Made by a program: the position numbers and the translations under genes. Shown piece by piece: positions 1-6,922 of a stretch of 11,070 nt of DNA. The notes below the pieces were generated by a model that was not told the DNA's origin, made no database searches, and saw nothing but the letters and a program-made list of their open reading frames with translations. The first letter of the stretch is position 1. Every line of letters begins with the position of its first letter. This stretch comes from Thermoplasmata archaeon (lineage in GTDB: Archaea > Thermoplasmatota > Thermoplasmata > Thermoplasmatales > Thermoplasmataceae). The DNA lies in NCBI GenBank assembly GCA_021826835.1, contig JAKAYH010000007.1:8825-19894 (forward strand), in the 5' to 3' direction.

Positions 1-314
1 TTACTTCATACTTCATTCTGCCCAATGCCATAGTATCGGAAATAATTGACGAAGATGAACTTGCCACGGGATACAGAAGAGAGGGCATGTACTTTGGCAT
101 TCAGGGCATGTTGGAGAGGATACCTTCGGGTCTCTCTGGATACGTTCTTGGTACCTGGATTGCCTATTTTTATATACCAACTGGGAATGATATTTATGTT
201 CGTTCCTTGACTTTAATCGGTGGTTTATCTATCATTGTTACATCTCTGCTCTTCGTACGTGTCCCTTTGAAGGAGAACATAAAGAAGACAGAAAATCTAA
301 AAAAAGATCACTAA
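1..314 (+). CDS. GPH-family sugar:cation symporter (MFS), C-terminal part
   Basis: The reading frame is open from base 3 to the TAA at 312-314 and enters from outside the window, so this is the last ~103 residues of a longer membrane protein; the internal ATG at 87 is not the start. The segment IIDEDELATGYRREGMYFG matches the conserved cytoplasmic loop of glycoside-pentoside-hexuronide (MelB/XylP-like) transporters, where an acidic D-x-DE-x-x-TG-x-RREG stretch precedes a late membrane helix. Two hydrophobic stretches follow (from GLSGYVLGTWIAYFYI and from SLTLIGGLSIIVTSLLFV), then a charged Lys-rich tail, as expected for the last helices of a 12-helix carrier. The family imports sugars or glycosides with H+ or Na+. 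It is convergent with the GH125-like gene, so the two may serve the same sugar, but they are not in one transcript. The family call is firm; the substrate is unknown. Confidence 0.85.
   Translation, partial: TSYFILPNAIVSEIIDEDELATGYRREGMYFGIQGMLERIPSGLSGYVLGTWIAYFYIPTGNDIYVRSLTLIGGLSIIVTSLLFVRVPLKENIKKTENLKKDH
299..305 (-). terminator. Oligo-T tract downstream of the glycosidase operon
   Basis: The - strand reads seven T here, about 123 bases past the glycosidase stop. Archaeal RNA polymerase can terminate on T-runs without a hairpin. It lies inside the 3' end of the convergent transporter gene, so it may simply reflect that gene's Lys codons. Tentative. Confidence 0.25.
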
Positions 315-366
315 ATACAATTAGTCTCTTATTTCACAGTCCCGGTTCATCTAGCGCCCTCGATAG

Positions 367-383
367 TTAGGAATAATTCCTAA
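367..383. repeat. Perfect 8-1-8 palindrome between convergent genes
   Basis: TTAGGAAT-A-ATTCCTAA is a perfect inverted repeat in the 113-base gap between the transporter stop and the glycosidase stop. As RNA it could form a 6-bp stem with a 5-base loop. No T-run follows it on either strand, so a terminator role is unproven; a protein-binding site or chance are alternatives. Confidence 0.35.
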
Positions 384-427
384 GACGCAATCAACTGTGA
401 ACGGCTACCTTTATTCCATTACTATTA

Positions 428-2035
428 TCAACGTTGAGACTTAAACGCTCGATCATATCCCAAAGTCTTCAGAATTGCTTGAACGTACATGCCGGAACTC
501 CCTGGAAAGTGTATACCCGTTAAGCATTCCCCATTATTTTCGTCTATCGTTTCGCAGGCAAGGCCGTAGTTCATTGGTAATTGCTCTAATAGTGATGAAT
601 TTGATAGCGAGGAGAGCATCATAGAATAAAAGGAATGGAGCCAGGGATGCTTGACGTGCATATTACCAACTCCACCATACTTGCCTGATATGTAATATTC
701 ATTCTTGTTAGAACTGATCCATTTCGCTGTTTTCTTAAAAACAATATCGCTTCGGCGTATAAAACCAAGATAGGGAAGCAACAATAGAGATCCGGTTGGG
801 TCGTCGTAAAAATTATAATGTTCCTTCAGGTCATTGGAGTAGACATACATCCCTTCCTTTACCATACATGAATTAACATCTCGTTTTATTTCCTCCGCAA
901 CTGCTAAAAGATCCTCACGATTCTGATTATCGATAGATTCGGAAAAATATCTTATCGAGTACCATAATGCTACGTTGCTGTACGTAACATAGGGGTATTC
1001 CACTGGGTCATCTGAACTGTTGAGATCGGTACGGTAAAGCTGAAATCTATCGGACTTGAAATTTTCCAATAACAGGGTCAATTCCCTAGAAAGATTCACT
1101 GCTTTCTGAGAAGAAATTATACCGTATTTTACAGAGCGAGAAAGAACAAGGAAATGGTATGCCAGCTGATCAAGTTCAAATCCGTTGTAAAGTATTCTAC
1201 CATCAAGATAAAGTGCATGCACTCCCTTATTTGTCCAGTACTTTGTTAATATTTCCGCAATAAGTTCCTTAGCCCTGTACGGATCTATTTTCTCTAGCAC
1301 AGGAAGAACCCAGAATACGAAGTCCCTAGCCCAATAACCGGCCGATACATAATAATAAGGGCTTTTAGAAGCCAAGATACAGTTGCCGGAAGTATCAATG
1401 CACTTAGAGTTTGATAGGAATATTGATAAAAGGGCGTTTGCCTTGATGCTCTCTGCTTCTCCATATGTGTTAAGTCTTTGAAGAAATTTGTCAGTTTCAT
1501 ATCTCAGACGATCTATTCCTTCTCTCTTCATAGATATTCCCAGGAGTACTGATCTGTCAGGTATGTCCCCGATCGTAATAATCGTGCCACTCTCAGCATC
1601 AGTGAAGGCGATAGCGGGCAATTTTCCTGCTACCTCAGAGTAGAATGCAGGATTAACGTTCCATGGAGATCTGAAACTCATAACTTTATGTACGATTGGC
1701 CAAAAAACTCTGGATTCAGAACTAGCCACTGAAAACTTTCCTTTTTTAGAAATGAAGAATCCTGGTCTATCCGGCGGTATAATAATCTCGATTTCGCCGT
1801 TAGAAAAATGATTATTAACCCAACCTGGCTTCATACCCTCGCTCCCATTGATAAGTCCTGAAATTCCAAAGCACTGTAACATCGATGCTGAGCACAGCGG
1901 AAAACAGATTTTAACTACATTTTCATCGATGATAAGTGAAAAATAGTAATTGCCACCAACAGATATGTTTGTCTTTTTGGATATTTCTGGTGAAGTTATG
2001 ATCACTTTCTGTCGTTGTCTATTCAAGTATGTCAC
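428..2035 (-). CDS. GH125-like glycoside hydrolase (six-hairpin, exo-alpha-mannosidase-like)
   Basis: A 535-residue protein with a beta-rich N-terminal region (~1-185) and an all-alpha C-terminal part (~195-530) typical of (alpha/alpha)6 glycosidases. Family 125 motifs appear in order: YWARDF (234-239), an SDD stretch followed by YPYVTYSNVALW (341-358), DDPTGSLLLLPYLGF (411-425, compare the GH125 DDAN-PSLLSLPYLG), GVGNMHVKHPW (455-465) and CETIDENN (494-501). From recalled GH125 features, Asp342/343 would be the acid and Glu495 the base, so it looks catalytically complete. GH125 enzymes release alpha-1,6-mannose; GH15-like glucoamylase activity is the alternative. It is longer than typical GH125 (~430 residues), mainly at the N-terminus. 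No signal peptide is evident, suggesting intracellular action. The longest frame starts with GTG overlapping the upstream TGA by four bases, but GGGTGA at 2032-2037 sits 5 bases before an in-frame TTG at 2026, which may be the true start. Confidence 0.75.
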   Translation of the reverse strand: MTYLNRQRQKVIITSPEISKKTNISVGGNYYFSLIIDENVVKICFPLCSASMLQCFGISGLINGSEGMKPGWVNNHFSNGEIEIIIPPDRPGFFISKKGKFSVASSESRVFWPIVHKVMSFRSPWNVNPAFYSEVAGKLPAIAFTDAESGTIITIGDIPDRSVLLGISMKREGIDRLRYETDKFLQRLNTYGEAESIKANALLSIFLSNSKCIDTSGNCILASKSPYYYVSAGYWARDFVFWVLPVLEKIDPYRAKELIAEILTKYWTNKGVHALYLDGRILYNGFELDQLAYHFLVLSRSVKYGIISSQKAVNLSRELTLLLENFKSDRFQLYRTDLNSSDDPVEYPYVTYSNVALWYSIRYFSESIDNQNREDLLAVAEEIKRDVNSCMVKEGMYVYSNDLKEHYNFYDDPTGSLLLLPYLGFIRRSDIVFKKTAKWISSNKNEYYISGKYGGVGNMHVKHPWLHSFYSMMLSSLSNSSLLEQLPMNYGLACETIDENNGECLTGIHFPGSSGMYVQAILKTLGYDRAFKSQR

Positions 2036-3006
2036 CCTATATCCACACTTAATAGTTTCTCGGGGTATTGCAGTTTCTGCAAAGCCAGGGCATCTCTTTC
2101 ATAAGATACATGTGAATCAAATCCCACTGGCCCTACAATCTCATAAAATCCAGTTGTAGGAATGTTACCGACATAAGAAATGTTATCATCAGACTTATCT
2201 GCTTTCTTAGCAATAGCAGACTCTCCCTCAAAATAAATTCCCATTAAACCGTTAATCATCATAGGATTGATCACGAATTCGACATTTGGCATTCGTTGTG
2301 CGATGTAGTATGCCGACTCCATCCACTCCTCAGGTTGCCATCTTCCATTCCCAAGATAGGAGTTCCAGGCTACATTATTAGCATCAGGTTGAAGAATGAT
2401 CCTACTTCCAGAAAGTCTGGTGTAGTAGTTCGGATAAAATGCATCAAGGCTGATCGCTACGCCAAATTTAATGTTCTCTAGAGTGAATGGGACCACATCC
2501 TCAAGCAGACCCGAATCCAGACCCATCTTCTTCTCAGTCTCCGTGAGAAAAACCTTTTTTTGGTTAAAAACTAGATTTCCTTTTGAATTGAATACATAAG
2601 CCGCGTTGAAAATTTTGATCTCCTCTAGGACTGTATTCTTATTGCAAATTGATTCCGGAATATTACCACATGCTAGTACATTTACGGCATATTTTTTGGA
2701 CATTTCTGAGAAGAAAGAAAAAAAGTTATTTCTTAAATCCTCCGCGAATGATAGAAATATCGATCTGAAAGCTTTGGCATCGAAAGTGTCAAAAATGTTA
2801 TTACTTCCCGAGCTTTCTAAATCTTCCACCTTAAGTTCCATTCCATTTATCACGGAACCAACCAACATAGGTAGATTTGTTTCTTCAGGGAAAATTAGGA
2901 AATCGCCAGGATCAGTAAGTTTAAAGAAATGTTCAAGATGGCTTCGATAGAATCCAATGTTCGAATCTCGCGTGTCTATTTTAAGCTGGACACCATGAAT
3001 TCTCAT
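2032..3006 (-). CDS. Nitrilase-superfamily protein with Ser in place of the catalytic Cys
   Basis: A 324-residue carbon-nitrogen hydrolase fold protein. The N-terminal strand (IHGVQLKID) is followed by FPEE with the expected catalytic Glu at residue 41; NQKKVFL (148-154) supplies the expected Lys (K151); and FGVAISLDAFYP (181-192) matches the nucleophile elbow, normally G-x-x-I-C-x-D-x-x-F-P. The nucleophile position is Ser186, codon AGC at 2449-2451 on the - strand, while the following Asp188 is kept. Nitrilases, amidases and N-carbamoylases use this Cys, so the protein is probably inactive as a classical amidohydrolase, or uses changed chemistry, binding or regulation. It is the first gene of a two-gene set and overlaps the GH125-like gene by four bases, pointing to coupled translation and a linked role. 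The ATG start fits a leaderless promoter. Family is clear from Glu/Lys/elbow spacing; function is unknown. Confidence 0.8.
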   Translation of the reverse strand: MRIHGVQLKIDTRDSNIGFYRSHLEHFFKLTDPGDFLIFPEETNLPMLVGSVINGMELKVEDLESSGSNNIFDTFDAKAFRSIFLSFAEDLRNNFFSFFSEMSKKYAVNVLACGNIPESICNKNTVLEEIKIFNAAYVFNSKGNLVFNQKKVFLTETEKKMGLDSGLLEDVVPFTLENIKFGVAISLDAFYPNYYTRLSGSRIILQPDANNVAWNSYLGNGRWQPEEWMESAYYIAQRMPNVEFVINPMMINGLMGIYFEGESAIAKKADKSDDNISYVGNIPTTGFYEIVGPVGFDSHVSYERDALALQKLQYPEKLLSVDIG

Positions 3007-3026
3007 TATTTGCGTATGATTACTGT

Positions 3027-3037
3027 CAATTTAATTC
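3027..3037 (-). promoter_or_regulatory. Probable TATA-like box of the nitrilase/glycosidase operon
   Basis: On the - strand GAATTAAATTG is centred ~26 bases before the ATG at 3006, with a purine-rich GGTGAAA just upstream as a possible BRE. The spacing suits a leaderless transcript, as at the other two operons, but the box is a weak match. Confidence 0.4.
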
Positions 3038-3119
3038 TTTCACCAGGATTCTATAATGATTCGCAACTCTTTCTCTGAAGTCGCATTAATGCACCTATTT
3101 ATTTACGATTCGAATAAAA

Positions 3120-3330
3120 TCTAGGTTCATCATAATTATGAATTACTATATTTCGGATCGCAGTAATCCAGAATAAGGTCCTCATCTATGGATTTCAAAT
3201 CTATTTTGGAAATATAGTTCTTCTACAATGGTGAGGAAGCTTTGAAAAACATGAAGAAGAACAATACTCTTGGGACTGAGCGACGATTCTCAAGTTGTTT
3301 CTAAAATAGCCGAATAACTGTGCATCTAAA
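3120..3330 (+). pseudogene. Possible decayed reading frame in the 434-base divergent spacer
   Basis: The spacer 3007-3440 has no intact gene. From an ATG at 3188 the + strand reads MDFKSILEI, a stop, then FFYNGEEALKNMKKNNT. A +1 shift near 3267 continues as LGLSDDSQVVSKIAE to a TAA at 3315-3317. The last piece looks like part of a helix-turn-helix, so a broken regulator gene is possible. The pieces are too short to assign and chance is a real alternative. Copies of TATTTC (3149-3154) and GAAATA (3209-3214) also lie here. Confidence 0.2.
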
Positions 3331-3393
3331 GATAATTTAGCTCGAGATAAATGTAAAGTTGCGCTAAAGAGATAACAATTATTATATAATATT

Positions 3394-3428
3394 TATTTCA
3401 TTGGAAATATTTTTATATTTCTGAAATA
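3394..3428. promoter_or_regulatory. Operator candidate: four alternating TATTTC/GAAATA half-sites
   Basis: TATTTC (3394-3399), GAAATA (3404-3409), TATTTC (3416-3421) and GAAATA (3423-3428) alternate in orientation and flank the TATA box of the dehydrogenase operon. Pairs form 6-4-6 and 6-1-6 inverted repeats, and the middle pair extends to a perfect 7-4-7 palindrome (GAAATAT-TTTT-ATATTTC, 3404-3421). Binding here would block TBP/TFB or polymerase. AT-rich sequence raises the chance of coincidence. Confidence 0.45.
3411..3418 (+). promoter_or_regulatory. TATA box of the dehydrogenase/SCP2/ThDP-enzyme operon
   Basis: TTTTATAT is centred ~26 bases before the ATG at 3441, with GGAAATA upstream as a possible BRE. 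No SD sequence precedes this ATG, so a leaderless mRNA is likely. Confidence 0.6.
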
Positions 3429-3440
3429 ATATCTATATAT

Positions 3441-4469
3441 ATGAGATCGGCGGTGTTTTATGGTAAAAATGATGTTAGGATCGAAGATGTCAATGATGCG
3501 GGTGAACCAGATCCAAATGAAGTACAAATGAGGGTCGCTTATTGCGGTATATGTGGATCAGATCTAGAAGCTATAAGAACTGGCAACTATGTTCCGGGAG
3601 TTATTATTGGACATGAATTCTCCGGACTAATAACAAAGATTGGTAGTGAGATTAGAGATCTTCAGGTCGGAACCGAAGCGGTCGCTTCCAGCATAGTCCC
3701 TTGCGGTCACTGCTCTTTCTGTTTGACGGGAAGGCCAGAACTATGCGAAAACCCTTTGATGATAGGTATCTCAAAAAATGGCGGGATGTCAGAACTCGTA
3801 AATGTTCCTGCTCTATCTGTTCTTAGAATTCCTTCCAATATGAATTTAAAAATAGCTGCTTTAGCAGAGCCGCTTTCAATAGCGCTTCATGCTGTAAACT
3901 TAGCACATATAAAAATGGGAGAAACGATCCTTATACAAGGGGCCGGCCCTATTGGATTATTGATAGAAGTTTCTTTGTCTTTTTGCGGTCTGTCTAATAT
4001 TATAATTTCAGACATATCTCAAAGCAGATTAGCTCTAGCAAAAAATTTAAACGAAAACGTAACAGTCGTAAACCCGAAGGAACGGAACATAAATTTTGTC
4101 GTAGAAGAAATCACAGAGGGTAGCGGTGTTGATTTTGTCTTTGACACAACAGGATCGGGAGAAGTTTTTGATTCAGACATATCAGTTACCAAACGTGGGG
4201 GTAAGATTATCATGGTAGGTATTCCAGAAAAACCCTCAAACGCGTCTCTTCTTCCTCTCGTAATTAACGAAATCTCGCTGGTTGGATCATACGAAGGTTA
4301 TAATGAGATGCAGGAGGCAATATATCTTTTGTCTAAGCATCCAGATGTATTTGAAAGAGTTATTACGAAAATCGTTAAACTCGACAAGTCGGTTGATGAT
4401 GGTTATCTACCTCTTCTTGAGAATCCAGTAGAGGGAAAAATTCTTGTCGCCGTTGGAGGTGATTTATGA
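3441..4469 (+). CDS. Zinc-dependent medium-chain alcohol/polyol dehydrogenase
   Basis: A 342-residue MDR-superfamily enzyme that oxidises an alcohol or polyol, or reduces the carbonyl. Catalytic zinc ligands are visible as Cys38 in CGICGSD and His58-Glu59 in GHEF; the structural zinc site is complete (Cys88, Cys91, Cys94, Cys102 in CGHCSFCLTGRPELC). AEPLSIALHAV (142-152) is the usual inter-domain Glu-Pro stretch, and GAGPIG (167-172) is the Rossmann turn. An Asp at the end of the next strand (IIISDIS) favours NAD+ over NADP+. The pattern resembles sorbitol, threonine and butanediol dehydrogenases; the substrate cannot be read. It is the first gene of a three-gene operon, and its TGA overlaps the ATG of the SCP2-like gene. 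Linkage to an acetolactate-synthase-like enzyme suggests an acyloin/diol substrate, by inference. Confidence 0.88.
   Translation: MRSAVFYGKNDVRIEDVNDAGEPDPNEVQMRVAYCGICGSDLEAIRTGNYVPGVIIGHEFSGLITKIGSEIRDLQVGTEAVASSIVPCGHCSFCLTGRPELCENPLMIGISKNGGMSELVNVPALSVLRIPSNMNLKIAALAEPLSIALHAVNLAHIKMGETILIQGAGPIGLLIEVSLSFCGLSNIIISDISQSRLALAKNLNENVTVVNPKERNINFVVEEITEGSGVDFVFDTTGSGEVFDSDISVTKRGGKIIMVGIPEKPSNASLLPLVINEISLVGSYEGYNEMQEAIYLLSKHPDVFERVITKIVKLDKSVDDGYLPLLENPVEGKILVAVGGDL
4455..4463 (+). promoter_or_regulatory. Strong Shine-Dalgarno for the SCP2-like gene
   Basis: GGAGGTGAT inside the end of the dehydrogenase gene is fully complementary to the expected archaeal 16S 3' end. Two in-frame ATG codons follow at 4466 and 4469; the second has the more usual spacing. 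Confidence 0.7.
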
Positions 4470-4891
4470 TGCTGATTGGAAGTACAGAATATCTTGAAAA
4501 GATAAAGGAAGTAACGAACGCGGATCAAAAGTACAAAGATATGATGAAGAATGAAATCGCAAGTTACACTTTCATCCTACTCGCAGAAGAAGCGAATGGT
4601 GTTACTGCGGATCTAAAATTCGGTTTCAGGATAGAGAATGGAGTAATTGCAGATGTATGGCAGGGGGAGAGAGAAACTGATTTCACAGTCTCCGGTAAGT
4701 ATGGCACGTGGGTAGACTTGCTTCTTGGAAAGCAAAGTGTTACTAGTGCATTCATTACGAGGAAACTTAATATTCGGGGCGATTTTTCAAAAATACTCAA
4801 AATGGCTGGGCCAACAGAACATTGGATTACACTTCTACGAAAAATTCCCACTGAATTTCACGGTTCGTATTCCCGTTTTAATATTAAGTGA
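4466..4891 (+). CDS. SCP2-like (sterol-carrier-protein fold) small protein 1
   Basis: A 141-residue soluble protein without signal or membrane segment. From ~33 to 130 it shows the SCP2 layout: a strand (YTFILLAEEANG), a second strand pair (ADLKFGFRIENGVIADVW), a strand entering a helix (TDFTVSGKYGTWVDLLLGK), then LNIRGDFSKILKMAG, where the final Gly-Asp strand passes into the C-terminal helix. SCP2 domains form a hydrophobic tunnel for acyl chains or other apolar ligands and have no catalytic residues. Archaea lack typical sterols, so the ligand is open. The gene lies between a dehydrogenase and a ThDP enzyme with overlaps or near-overlaps, implying it is made together with them and may hold their substrate. 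The start is 4466 or the adjacent ATG at 4469. Fold assignment is by pattern, not by search. Confidence 0.68.
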   Translation: MMLIGSTEYLEKIKEVTNADQKYKDMMKNEIASYTFILLAEEANGVTADLKFGFRIENGVIADVWQGERETDFTVSGKYGTWVDLLLGKQSVTSAFITRKLNIRGDFSKILKMAGPTEHWITLLRKIPTEFHGSYSRFNIK

Positions 4892-4897
4892 GGTGAT
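4890..4897 (+). promoter_or_regulatory. Shine-Dalgarno for the ThDP enzyme
   Basis: GAGGTGAT begins inside the upstream TGA stop (4889-4891) and sits 3 bases before the ATG at 4901. It fixes that ATG as the start rather than the out-of-frame ATG at 4896. Confidence 0.65.
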
Positions 4898-4900
4898 GGT

Positions 4901-6646
4901 ATGGCCAAGATAACCGGAGGAGAGTTATTAAAAAGGATACTTGAAAGATATGGTATAAATTTCGTCTTTGGTGTTCCTGGAGATCAGCTTTATCCGTTTC
5001 TAAATGCATTGCATGATTCTAATATAAGGTTTATCACATTTCACGATGAGACGTCTGCTGCGCATGCAGCAGATGCGTATGCGAGGGTTACAAATGAGAT
5101 TGGCGTTGTTACTGCCACAGTTGGTCCTGGAGCTGCAAATCTTATAGGTGGGCTATACCCCGCCTATTCCGAAAATATACCAATGCTAGTAATAACAGCT
5201 CAAAACCAGACATTCAGATCATATCCAGATCAGGGCTCAATGCAAGCTCTGGATCAATATGAACTTTTCAAAGCGGTAACGAAATGGCGAGCGGTAGTTA
5301 ATTCATGGGATAGAATACAGAAGTTAACAGAACGTGCAATACGCAATGCTCTCTCAGGTGCTCCAGCACCAGTTCTGGTTGATTTTCCATCGGATGTTTT
5401 ACATCACGTTGAAGATGATTCTAGTATAGTGATTCATGATCGATTAGAATATTTCCCTACTGGAAGAACAAAACCTGACGATAGGGTAATCGAGAAAATC
5501 TGTGACGAAATAATAGATGCAAAGAGTCCACTCATACACGCTGGCGGCGGAGTATTAAGGTCATCTGCTGCAGACGAGGTTAAGGAACTCGCCGAGATGT
5601 TAAATATTCCAGTGACTACGTCTATTTCAGGACGTGGATCGATACCTGAGGATCACCCTTTGGCCCTTGTCCCTCAGAACTATGGGGCAATTGCAGCGCA
5701 ATCTGGGGCGGATCTCGTCATTCTCGTCGGTTCTAAACTCGGAGATCTAGACTTCTTTGGTAGACCACCGTTCTGGGGAGATAGCAACCAGAAATTTATT
5801 CAGATAGATATAGATCCCGACCGTATAGGCATGAACAGATCGGTTTTAATCGGAGCATTAGGCGATGCGAAAGAGACTCTGAAAGAAATAATAAGAAGGC
5901 TGAAGGAGTACAAAGTGGCTAAAAGAGATTACAACTTAATTCAGCCCTATAAGGATTTGGAGATTCAGTGGAAGGATCAGTTTAATTCTCAAGCCGATGA
6001 AGATAACATACCAATCCATCCGCTAACTGCAATAAAGGAGATTAGATCATTTTTCCCAAGGGATGCGATATCTATAATTGATGGTGGAAACACAACAGTC
6101 TGGGCCCACTATGTTAATAGGATATATACTCCAAATACATTTCTCAGCAGTGCAGCGGGTGATTCCGGATATATAGGTACAGGAATATCATATGCAATCG
6201 GAGCGAAGTTGGCCAAACCAGATAGGAAAGTTTACTGCATTTCGGGTGACGGGTCTTTTGGATATGATGTAACAGAACTCGAAACTGCACTCAGGCTCGG
6301 TACAAACTTTACTTGTGTTGTATTAAACGACAGCTCATGGGGTATGATTAAATCAGGACAGACGCTATACTATAACAAAAGATATGTGGGCGTTGATTTC
6401 AAAGATATAAATTATGCTGATATAGCAAAAGGCATCGGTTGTTACGGTGTGACAGTTGAGAATAAAAAAGAACTGAGAGATGCATTGGTTAAAGCACAAT
6501 CTGTGAATGTTCCAGCTGTTATCGATGTCAAGATACCCAGAAACCTAACTCCACCGGATTTTCAGACACTTGCACAAATATGGCTGGAAGGTTGTGATTC
6601 TCCTCCGGAGGAAGAAATAGAGATAGAAGTAGATAATATGCTGTGA
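4901..6646 (+). CDS. ThDP-dependent acetolactate-synthase-like / acyloin lyase-like enzyme
   Basis: A full-length 581-residue ThDP enzyme with PYR (~1-170), central (~190-335) and PP (~375-550) domains. Glu50, in HDETSAAHAADAYARVT, is the cofactor-activating Glu; GDG (449-451) with Asn476-Asp477 forms the ThDP/Mg2+ motif. Overall it resembles acetolactate synthase and pyruvate oxidase, but hallmarks of true acetolactate synthase are altered: the FQE stretch reads MQALD (114-118), and QWQ after the GM pair reads SGQ (485-487). NDSSWG (476-481) recalls benzaldehyde lyase. It may therefore make or cleave an acyloin or related 2-oxo compound rather than serve valine synthesis; no ilvB symbol is given. 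No small regulatory subunit lies nearby. It is the last gene of the operon with the zinc dehydrogenase and SCP2-like protein 1. The tail after ~568 is unusually acidic. Class is certain, reaction uncertain. Confidence 0.87.
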   Translation: MAKITGGELLKRILERYGINFVFGVPGDQLYPFLNALHDSNIRFITFHDETSAAHAADAYARVTNEIGVVTATVGPGAANLIGGLYPAYSENIPMLVITAQNQTFRSYPDQGSMQALDQYELFKAVTKWRAVVNSWDRIQKLTERAIRNALSGAPAPVLVDFPSDVLHHVEDDSSIVIHDRLEYFPTGRTKPDDRVIEKICDEIIDAKSPLIHAGGGVLRSSAADEVKELAEMLNIPVTTSISGRGSIPEDHPLALVPQNYGAIAAQSGADLVILVGSKLGDLDFFGRPPFWGDSNQKFIQIDIDPDRIGMNRSVLIGALGDAKETLKEIIRRLKEYKVAKRDYNLIQPYKDLEIQWKDQFNSQADEDNIPIHPLTAIKEIRSFFPRDAISIIDGGNTTVWAHYVNRIYTPNTFLSSAAGDSGYIGTGISYAIGAKLAKPDRKVYCISGDGSFGYDVTELETALRLGTNFTCVVLNDSSWGMIKSGQTLYYNKRYVGVDFKDINYADIAKGIGCYGVTVENKKELRDALVKAQSVNVPAVIDVKIPRNLTPPDFQTLAQIWLEGCDSPPEEEIEIEVDNML

Positions 6647-6922
6647 AATCACACCTTGGGAGAAGATCAATACATAATAAAATATCATCATTTTCCACAA
6701 TTTGTGAATGAATGCTAAGAAATCCCATATTTGGGTAAAATTTATTCTATACTGTCGAGAAGATTGTGGTTTCAATTTAGTGTCATCCTATGATCTCCTG
6801 GAAAGTCCGTGCCGGATACCCTATTATAAATCGGGGACTGCCACCGTATGGGAAAATTTGTCAATTAAACAAGATTCATCTTCTTCTTTTCAAGAACATA
6901 AAAAAGGAATCAGTGCACATCG
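6647..6922. other. Convergent spacer without a supported gene
   Basis: This gap separates the ThDP enzyme stop from the permease stop. It holds a small palindrome CACAA-T-TTGTG (6696-6706), a short T4 at 6691-6694 and the A-run read as oligo-T by the permease operon. Open frames here (for example 6708-6995) have no SD, no promoter-like spacing and no recognisable domain. Confidence 0.5.
6900..6905 (-). terminator. Oligo-T terminator of the permease operon
   Basis: The - strand has six T ending CCTTTTTT, about 18 bases past the permease TAG, with no hairpin. This matches the T-run type of archaeal termination. Confidence 0.45.

Noticed and set aside
2606..2950. 114-residue + strand open frame
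   Set aside because: It is wholly antisense to the nitrilase-fold gene, whose motifs are in place; the frame has no independent start signal.
4564..4851. 95-residue - strand open frame
   Set aside because: It is antisense to SCP2-like protein 1, which has a strong SD and operon context.
4901..6646. Annotation as ilvB acetolactate synthase for valine/isoleucine synthesis
   Set aside because: Key substrate-side stretches differ, no small subunit or other ilv gene is adjacent, and the neighbours are a dehydrogenase and an SCP2 protein.
6696..6706. CACAA-T-TTGTG palindrome in the convergent spacer
   Set aside because: It is short, with no repeat elsewhere noticed and no T-run after it; most likely chance.
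6801..6860. GC-richer patch with GTCC...GGAC and CCC...GGG pairings, considered as a tRNA or small RNA
   Set aside because: No T-loop GTTCRA, no anticodon arm and no cloverleaf can be built; the paired bases are short and broken.
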